25,725 bases of DNA from Nannochloropsis salina CCMP1776 (Eukaryota; Sar; Eustigmatophyceae; Eustigmatales; Monodopsidaceae): positions 65,054 through 90,778 of the forward strand of contig SDOX01000014.1 in the NCBI GenBank assembly GCA_004565275.1, given 5' to 3'. Below the pieces are notes generated by a model. The model did not search any database and was not told the DNA's origin. It saw nothing but the letters and a program-made list of their open reading frames with translations. The translations under genes were made by a program, and so were the position numbers. Positions 1 to 6,556 of the stretch are shown in pieces (within the stretch, counting starts at the first letter, position 1; each line of letters starts with the position of its first letter).

Positions 1-1807
1 GGAGAGAGTCCGCAGTAAGCCCTTTGCCCAGCCCCGGGACGAGCTGACGATTCCCTCTGCCCCTCCCTCCCTCCCTCCCTCCCTCCCTCCTTAATTCCCT
101 CCAGGCCACCATCAAGCTGTACGTGCTCACGGCTATGTTCGAGGTGTTGGACAAGCTCATGGTCTCCTTTGGTCAGGATACCCTCGACTCGCTCTACTAC
201 AGCGTCTCCGCACCCGCCATCCGGAAGCGGTAAGCCGCCTCCCTTTCTCATGCCCTCCGCCTTGGCCCTGGATGTCCTAGCTAGGTCTTCGCCCGTAACG
301 AATCCGTCCCATGACGGTCTGGTTCCCCCCCTTCCTCCCTCCCTCCCTCACTCCCCCCTCCCTCCTTCCTGCCCTCCCTCCCTCCCTCCCTCCCTCTTAG
401 GCACCTGACCACCAATTTTCTGGTGGCGGTGGCCTACGTGCTGGCCCACGCCGTTCTCCTCTTCGTCCACGTCATCACGCTTTTCGTGGCTGTGAACAGC
501 GCGGACCAGGCCTTGCTCACCCTCCTGATCAGCAACAACTTCGCCGAGATGAAATCCAGCGTCTTTAAACGGTCGGGAGGGAGGGAGGGAGGGAGAAAGG
601 GGGGGAGGGCGGGAAGGAGGTGCAGGTCATGGGTACACCCAACGAAAGAGTCTGTCTCCCTTTGCCAGTGTCACTCCTTTCCACGTTTTCCTCACATCGC
701 CCTTCCCCCTGCCTCCTGCCCTCCATCCCCCCCTACCTTCCCGCCCCCCCCCCCCCGCCCTGCAGATTCGATCCCAAGCTCCTCTTCCAATTAACCTGCA
801 GCGACATGGTGGAGCGTTTCAAGCTTCTCCTCTTCCTGGGCCTCATCACCTTGCTCAACTTCGGTCAACACGCCAAGGAGGAAAGGGGAACGGCCGTATT
901 TTTCGGTAGGCAGGGGGAGAGAAGGATTAGGAGGGGGCGAGAAGAGGGGATGGAATGCGGGGATGCTCGTACTCACGCGGGCTCTTTCTGTTCCTTAATT
1001 TCCTAGACATGGGCAAAGTCTGTGGCCTGATTTTCTCGGGCGAGATTGTCGCGGATTGCATCAAGGTAGTAGCCGCCTGTCCCTTCCCTCTGGGACCCTC
1101 TTCCTTCCCCCTACCGTTCCTCCTTCCCTCCCTTCCTCCACCCGCCCCTCCCATCCTTTTGCGTCCACGCGCGAGGCGACCAAGGTCTTTCTCAGCCTTT
1201 CCTTTCCTTTCCCTGTTTCCCTCCCTCCCTCCCTTCCTCCTCTCTGCGCAGCACGCCTTCATTACCAAGTTCAACGAGATTGATGCCGGGTGCTACTCGA
1301 AAAGTGCCGAGGAACTAGCCAGGGAGGTGACGTTGCACCGGCGTCAAAGCCACCGACGCCTGGATCGGACCCATGTTATATGTAAAAAGGTAGGCAGAGG
1401 AGGGAGGGCGGAAGGGAGGGAAGGGGGAGGGAACGGAGGCGTCGACCTCGAATCGGAAGCATGTAGACCGGTCTATCAACTGCTTGCCCCTCCTTTCTCC
1501 CGCCAACCCATCGACTCAGATCGGCTTCGCGCAACTCCCCTTGGCGGCTGTCGCTGTCCGGTTCTCGACCATCGCCTGGAGTTTTTTGCCGGCCTCGTCT
1601 TGGCAGGCTGCCCTCTCCTTTGGTGTCCTCCTCTTCGCCGTCTTGCTCTTGAGCAAAATCGTCTCGGGCTTGTGCCTGACCCGGTGGGCAGCCGGCATCG
1701 AAGAAAGGGAGATGGGGAAGAGGGAAGCGCGAGCGAGGGAGCGAGAGCGGGAGAGGGAGAAAGAGGCTTTAGTAGGGTCAAGGGGTGGGGGAGGCTCTGC
1801 TATTTAG
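1..1807 (+). CDS. TAPT1: TAPT1-family (Tapt1/Emp65/POD1) multi-pass membrane protein, 3' part
   Basis: Exons that keep frame at GT-AG borders: <1-14, 105-229, 401-571, 766-905, 1007-1065, 1252-1389, 1520-1807. Family landmarks appear in the expected order: IKLYVLTAMFEVLDKL, then SFGQDTLDSLY, then LLTLLISNNFAEMKSSVFKR, then the segment around CSDMVERFKLLL, then IFSGEIVADCIK joined across an intron to HAFITKFNEID, then IGFAQLPLAAVAVRF. This matches the conserved C-terminal part of the Tapt1 family over about 310 residues; the N-terminal part lies left of the window. Several hydrophobic helices are visible (for example the segments at 415-500 and 1570-1680). The protein ends in an Arg/Glu-rich charged tail. 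Members sit in ER or secretory membranes and have been linked to ER homeostasis, cilia and pollen tube function; the molecular activity is not settled. The next gene is convergent. The family call is firm; the exact 5' border of the 105 exon rests on the splice consensus. Confidence 0.9.
61..90 (+). repeat. (CCCT)n polypyrimidine tract in a TAPT1 intron
   Basis: About seven perfect CCCT units lie 14 bases before the acceptor of the 105 exon. The tract probably serves as, or has expanded from, the polypyrimidine tract of that intron. The complement could form G-quadruplexes. Confidence 0.85.
330..396 (+). repeat. (CCCT)n tract in a TAPT1 intron
   Basis: Nearly continuous CCCT/CCTT units run up to the acceptor at 397-400. 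The position directly before the splice site matches the other pyrimidine tracts of this gene. Confidence 0.8.
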
Positions 1808-2443
1808 GCGTCTGGGACATTGGAATAAGAAGCAAAGAAAGGCACGGAGTCGTTTTTATGGAGGTTGAAAGGGTCGAGAGGTCGGGTGGGAATGTCGGCA
1901 AAGCGAGGATAATCCTGGCAACGCCAAAGGCTGGCTGGAGGGTGCAGAGAAGCGTATGCACATATATTTTCAATCATTTATAGAGTAGTCAATGGTTTGA
2001 CATACAATAGGAGCGAGCGAGTAGGAGGAGTAAAGAGTAGAAAAGAGAGGGGAGGGGCGGGTGGAGGAGGTGCGTGGTTGTATTCATCCATTTCCAAACT
2101 ATCGTGCCCGTCGAATGCGACACATCCCTCTTGCAATATCGACCCCTTCTCCTGAAAATTTTACGTTTATGACTTTTCATGAGATGAACGGTTCGAAGTG
2201 CGTCTTTAGATCAAGCAGAGCATTGTGCGGAACGTTATGGCTGAGATAAATCCGCGGCGAAATCAAATGACAGAAATGTGGTTGAATTTTTTAGCAGTGT
2301 TCATGTCCTCACACATTCGTTTATGCATTCATTACGCATTGTTGAAGTGTCAGTCCTTTCTATCAATCTATTGAGCCGATACCGTGAGGTCGGCTGCGCG
2401 CGACGTCCAACTGGGCTGGACGGCTGGCAACCAAGGGAGGAAA
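1808..2443. other. Convergent intergenic region with no gene seen
   Basis: This holds the 3' flanks of the TAPT1 gene (+) and the glycosyltransferase-like gene (-). Short open frames on both strands lack family features or clean coding character. An AT-rich stretch near 1960-1985 could belong to the TAPT1 3' end. The G+C content falls visibly from about 1960 onward, and this lower level continues through the next gene. Confidence 0.6.
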
Positions 2444-3289
2444 CTAATCGTACCAAGAAAGACACGCAGGGTAAACATTATTTATCACATTGGTGTGTAT
2501 CACCGGTGACGCCTCTCCTCTTATTCGACAATTTCCGTTGTGGGGCCCAGCGCCTGGAACCCAGCTATCGGTCCCTGCGTTGACTATGCCGGAAAAGGCT
2601 TGCGTGGCCATTAACTCGGCTTGAATTTTTGCCTTATTAGCTTCCATGACATCTTGGAGCGAGACAGCTTCAGGGCGTATCGCGAAGAAGTCAGTGTGGA
2701 TTTTAGCAGAAGAGCAATGATTGCCGGTTGGACAATGTCGATTGAAACAATCCGCAAACACACCCTGAATCTTTGCGTCGTCCATGCGCTCAAACAGAAA
2801 CGAATCGTTACGGATCAATACGTCGGGGTTGACGCGTATCACCCACTCGTAGTCGTCGAACCAATTATTTAGATACCCCTTCGTTAATGCCAAAACGGCG
2901 CCTTGATGGTACCCAGGGTTTTTGACAACTTGTGCAGTATAGTTCGTGTTGGCAAAGATGGCGTTGAGAAACTCCCAATTAGGCTCTGCGCCTTCTGATA
3001 GGGTGATCAAGACCAAAAAATCCGACTGCCTATATATGTCTCCTTTGGCAAGTAAAGACGGCCAGCATTTCTCGAAAAAAGTATAGTGAGTCTCTGACAG
3101 ATGCGTGGTGACGAATATGAGGGACTTTTTACGCTGAGAAATGTTTACAGTGTTGAGCGATGCCATCAGTTGATCCATTGGTTCATGCAAATATGGCCAC
3201 GACACGAACCAAAATACAACAACCAGCAAGACCAGAATCATGAGAGGTCTCTTTAAAGACTGAGAGTGCAGGTGGCGACAAGGCTGCAT
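2444..3289 (-). CDS. Type II membrane glycosyltransferase-like protein (281 aa)
   Basis: A single-exon gene. The first ATG is at 3289, since the longer open frame begins with GTG. Residues 1-15 are short and basic. Residues about 16-34 are one strongly hydrophobic signal anchor, so the remaining ~245 residues should face the ER/Golgi lumen. The lumenal part has the look of a nucleotide-diphospho-sugar transferase: a beta strand at 57-61, another at 91-97, then EWVIRVNPDVLIRND at 148-162, where NPD occupies the place of a DxD-like metal/sugar-nucleotide motif, and IHTDFFAIRPEA at 197-208. Four N-x-S/T sites are present (at N49, N116, N161 and, near the C terminus, none further). I do not recognise a named family with certainty; donor and acceptor are unknown. 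Codons end in A or T far more often than in neighbouring genes, and GGGA tracts are absent, so late acquisition or lower conversion is possible. The start faces the AspH gene across a divergent spacer. Confidence 0.75.
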   Translation of the reverse strand: MQPCRHLHSQSLKRPLMILVLLVVVFWFVSWPYLHEPMDQLMASLNTVNISQRKKSLIFVTTHLSETHYTFFEKCWPSLLAKGDIYRQSDFLVLITLSEGAEPNWEFLNAIFANTNYTAQVVKNPGYHQGAVLALTKGYLNNWFDDYEWVIRVNPDVLIRNDSFLFERMDDAKIQGVFADCFNRHCPTGNHCSSAKIHTDFFAIRPEAVSLQDVMEANKAKIQAELMATQAFSGIVNAGTDSWVPGAGPHNGNCRIRGEASPVIHTNVINNVYPACLSWYD

Positions 3290-3340
3290 CTTTTTTTGCA
3301 CGTGGCTTATTTCAAGTGAAGACGCGGCGTGACTGGCTCT

Positions 3341-3368
3341 ATGTATATATTATATGTGTATATATGTA
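3341..3368 (-). promoter_or_regulatory. TATA-rich element upstream of the glycosyltransferase-like gene
   Basis: An alternating TA stretch lies about 50-80 bases upstream of the ATG at 3289. It is the most AT-rich block in the spacer and could be a TATA box of the minus-strand gene, which would imply a very short 5' UTR. No transcript evidence is available. Confidence 0.35.
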
Positions 3369-3795
3369 AGGGCTCCTGCCTTCTGGCGGCACGATATGCA
3401 ATTTCCGCTCCAGAAGTTACAAATATAGTGTCTGTGTACCCTAATTTGCCTGTCGTTAAAAGAAAAGTCATTCCAGGTTATGTGATTGCCATTTTGAAAA
3501 GTAATTGGATCAGATGGACACAATTGGGCATAGATTTTCGAACGCATGAGTAATGGCAACCTTGGTTAGGCTAGTGTGATATACGGACATAGGTGAAGGC
3601 CGAAGTCCGAGCTTTCAGAATGTGAACATGTCACACAGCACATATATCTCTGAATATCATACCGCGTTTCTGCTATCAAAGACTAGCAGTGCCAAGTGAG
3701 GCAGCTCAATAGGAATCTTGGGTAAATACACTCAGGATATGGGCCACGCGTCGTAGCTAGCAAATCCTTCTGGCGAGAAGTTTTGTATGCGACCA

Positions 3796-3883
3796 CCACA
3801 TCACACGAAGAATCGTAGTTGGTACCAAGGATAACAAGACGAGTGCATATGCTCTACGAATTTTAAATCTTCGTGTGATATGG
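3796..3883. repeat. Imperfect inverted repeat (hairpin)
   Basis: The arm ATCACACGAAGA at 3800-3811 is an exact reverse complement of 3868-3879. Three further pairs flank it after one mismatch (3796-3798 with 3881-3883). An inner stem pairs CGTAG at 3814-3818 with CTACG at 3854-3858. The loop is about 35 bases and contains the palindrome TTGGTACCAA. It could be a small-RNA hairpin, a relic of a miniature element, or a chance repeat. No target-site duplication is evident. Confidence 0.6.
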
Positions 3884-4343
3884 CTGGGGCTCTTGGGGCA
3901 TTTTGGGGCAAGCAATGTTGCGATACGCCCATGGGAGCCTCGCCGACTGCCCCGAGAGAGCACGGAACAACTTACAACTTGGTGAGGGCAGTCTAAGTAT
4001 ACAACCTCCTGTATCTACACGAATGAAGACGCGAGCTCTTCCGTAATATCGTAATGAAATGTGACACGGCCGCTGGAGTTACATCGCGACGGGCTGGGAA
4101 AGGAGAGGTCGTCTTTTACACGCGCTGAGGATTTAGCGGGGGAATCGTTGTCCGGCGTCAGAAAATGCTCGATGCGGGCTTCCCCTAATCTTCTCACAAA
4201 TTCCCCTTTTCAACGAGGCACCAAGAGATGGCTTAATTTCACTTTGTCGATGATTTCACTCGTGCATGTGGCCTGCCTCATGTGTCCACAGGCTTGTATT
4301 TCACCGGAACGACGCGTCTTGATAAGGCATTGATAGGGACGTC

Positions 4344-6004
4344 ATGTCCATGTCTGCATCTGGGCCATCCGCGATCGCCTCCGGCTTTGCAGACAAATTA
4401 CAAGCGACCATCATCAAAAGTGGGATGCTGAAGACGAATGCAGGCGTTTTGCCCCGCCCCTCTCCTTCGCTTTTCTATTTCCCAGGAATCACGTCGAAAC
4501 CCGTGCATAACGCCACTCAGTTCCATTGGGCTCGGGTGTGAGTATAGCATGAACTAGCGGGGAAAGGTTCGAGGCAGAGGAGTAGAAAAGCTGGTCACAA
4601 TTCTACCATTTTAGCCTAGTAGAGTATCGGACACATGGGGCCGAGCTACAGCACCTACATTGCCGTGTTACTCATGCAAAGACTTTCCACACAATTTATG
4701 CAGGCTGGAAGAGGAATATGCGACGATTAAACAAGAATTCATGGGCCTTAAATCCCTGCAAATCGACTCCGACTATAAACGCCAAGATGGAGAGCACAGC
4801 TTGCACCATGGTTCGACGCGTGCGGGAGGAATGGGAGGGGACGGACGGGAGCGATAGCACCTAAGATCCCTCATTCCGATCCAGCAATTGCAATGATATG
4901 CTCCTTGGACATGCCTCGTCGGCCCGCCGTAAACCTGACCACTTGCATTTTCCTGTGCTTGATCTCAATTGCCACGTTGTACGACACATTGCGAGCCCTA
5001 TCCTCACCGCGAGCCTCCCCATTTCAACCAGGCCGATGGGACTGGCATTCCTACATATTGAAGGGTCGAATCCAGCCTCTCTTTGCGGAACTGTGTCCAG
5101 AAACCAGCCGTCTCCTCCAAGAATTCAACCGGCAATCGTTCTTGATGCGAGACACACCTTTTTCCTTCTCTTTCTTCTCTACCTTGCACGGGCAAAGCGT
5201 CGTTGCTCCCCATACCGGACCCTCCAACCTCCGTCTGCGCTGCCACCTACCCCTCATCGTGCCTCAAGGAGGGAAGACGGAGGCAAAGGAGGAGAAGAAG
5301 GAGGGAATGAAGGAGGGGAGGAGGGAGGAAGAGAAGGGAGGGAGCGAGGAAGGGAGGGAGGGAGGGAATCAAGGAGGGGGTTTGCAGTCAGCAGCAGGGA
5401 AAGACAGCTCACGAACCCGCCCAGACCCTGTCCCCCCAGGGTGCGCTTCTTCTTTCGCCGAGTTCGACTCCCTCGCCACCCTGCAAGCCCGCCTTCCCTG
5501 CGGCATCCGCATCGGAGACCAAGTCCGGGAATGGGTGGAAGGAAAGTGTCTGGTGTTCGATGACGCTTATGAGCACGAAGTTTGGAACCTCACGGAGGAG
5601 GAGAGGGTTTTGCTGCTGGTCGACTTTTGGCACGTAAGCGCTTCAAACAGGAAGGGAGGGACGGGTGCTTTGTTTCGGGGGGCAATGGGGCGTCTAAAGG
5701 TGTGGGCAGGTTCTCCTTTTGTCTCAATGCAACCCTTGAGTATTGATGCCTGTCAGCTGGGGGGCTGCGGTTTTTGGAAAAGGATGGCCGGGAAAGGGAA
5801 GGAGGGCGGTGGGAGGGAGGAAAGGAGGGAGGGTCCGGGAAAATGTCTTCAACCCTCATGAACAGCGCGCCACCTCTGTGCTCATATTTACTGCTCTTCT
5901 TCACCTACCCACAGCCGGAAATTGCCCTGGAGGAGCGTGAGGCCATCCAAAAAATGTTTGAGTACGCGGCTAGGCAAGGGTGGATGCAAGGAAATGGTGG
6001 GTGA
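4344..6004 (+). CDS. ASPH: Aspartyl/asparaginyl beta-hydroxylase family protein (330 aa, 4 exons)
   Basis: Exons 4344-4537, 4704-4810, 5032-5633 and 5915-6004 join in frame (donors GTGAGT, GTTCGA, GTAAGC). The family is Fe(II)/2-oxoglutarate dioxygenases that hydroxylate Asp/Asn side chains. The N-terminal module reads FYFPGITSKPVHNATQFHWA, then EEEYATIKQEF, then HHGRWDWHSYILKG built across a splice junction, as in AspH relatives. The catalytic core has PHTGPSNLRLRCHLPL (iron ligand H161, co-substrate region R168/R170), FDDAYEHEVW (second ligand H282), R292 for 2-oxoglutarate, and VDFWHPE completed by the last exon. As in the animal enzymes, only two His iron ligands are seen. Odd feature: about 77 extra residues (180-255), first Lys/Glu/Gly-rich and then Pro/Ser-rich, separate the two ligand strands where relatives have about seven residues. 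No signal anchor exists in the spliced form. Confidence 0.87.
5267..5390 (+). repeat. GGGA/GGAA purine tract inside the AspH coding sequence
   Basis: Purine-only repeats read in frame as a Gly/Glu/Lys/Arg-rich segment (AspH residues about 180-216). I found no donor in front and acceptor behind that would remove it while keeping the frame, so it is treated as coding. Confidence 0.7.
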
Positions 6005-6223
6005 AAGAGGAAGGGGAGGAAGGATGGAGGATATGTGTAAACAGGCGGTGGGTGCGATGAAGCATTCTGGAGGGGAAAGGACGCTGATGACGGCTATCTT
6101 CCGATCCTCGATGTGTTCAACCTCTTTGGTGTGAGAGTCGTCGCGGGTATGGCGTGTGAAACGGTGACTGAGGTTGCCAAGGCGGGGAGGGGACCAAGGA
6201 TGCAGGACTGGGGAAGTAAATTG

Positions 6224-6229
6224 TTTATT
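6224..6229 (-). terminator. Candidate AATAAA poly(A) signal of the unknown minus-strand gene
   Basis: TTTATT on the plus strand reads AATAAA on the minus strand, about 330 bases past the stop at 6557. Algae of this kind do not always use AATAAA, so this is tentative. Confidence 0.3.
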
Positions 6230-6236
6230 CGATTAA

Positions 6237-6339
6237 GATGAAAGTATACTCAACGCCATGTCGATCGCTTTTTAGCCAAGACGATGATATACTCAAAGCC
6301 ATATCGATCGTTTCTTTAATAAAGATGAGAGTTAACTCC
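6237..6339. repeat. Two-and-a-half-copy imperfect tandem repeat (unit about 41-46 bp)
   Basis: Copies start at 6237, 6283 and 6324 with GATGA. The first two share TATACTCAA followed by a GCCAT-TCGATCG block and a T-rich end; the third keeps only its first ~16 bases. The repeat sits between the two converging candidate poly(A) signals. Confidence 0.7.
6318..6323 (+). terminator. Candidate AATAAA poly(A) signal of AspH
   Basis: AATAAA lies about 314 bases past the AspH stop codon. If used, AspH transcripts would extend beyond the candidate minus-strand signal at 6224-6229, so the two 3' UTRs would overlap. Confidence 0.3.
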
Positions 6340-6556
6340 TTGTGCTTTCGTGTCGACGAGCCTTCCGCCGCCACCCCTCCTTGCGGCCCTCCCCGTCTTC
6401 TGTACCTGACGCGACTGCCTCCCCGCCCGCCTCACTACCAAAAGCTTCCACCTCTTCCTTAGCCTTTCCTCTTTTTCCCTGCCCCTTGCCCTCCCTCCGT
6501 ACCGCTGGACAGGGACGTACGCTTCTCGGCCTTTTTCGGTCTTTGTGGAGGCGCTC

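Larger units (their letters stand above)
3290..4343. promoter_or_regulatory. Divergent spacer between the glycosyltransferase-like gene and AspH
   Basis: About 1.05 kb with no supported gene. It should hold the promoters of both flanking genes. Apart from the TATA-rich block and an imperfect hairpin at 3796-3883 I see no clear elements. A 60-codon minus frame at 4015-4197 is open but has no family signature. Confidence 0.5.
6005..6556. other. Convergent intergenic region with overlapping candidate 3' ends
   Basis: This lies between the stop codons of AspH (+) and the unknown secretory gene (-). It contains a short tandem repeat at 6237-6339 and candidate AATAAA signals for both strands. A minus frame at 6316-6615 extends into it but overlaps the last exon of the minus gene in another frame and is rejected. 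Confidence 0.55.

Noticed and set aside
4893-5031. ATG at 4893 as the start of AspH
   Set aside because: Exons at 4344-4537 and 4704-4810 join in phase and supply the family's N-terminal module and HHGRWDW across the junction. The 4893 start is kept only as a possible alternative.
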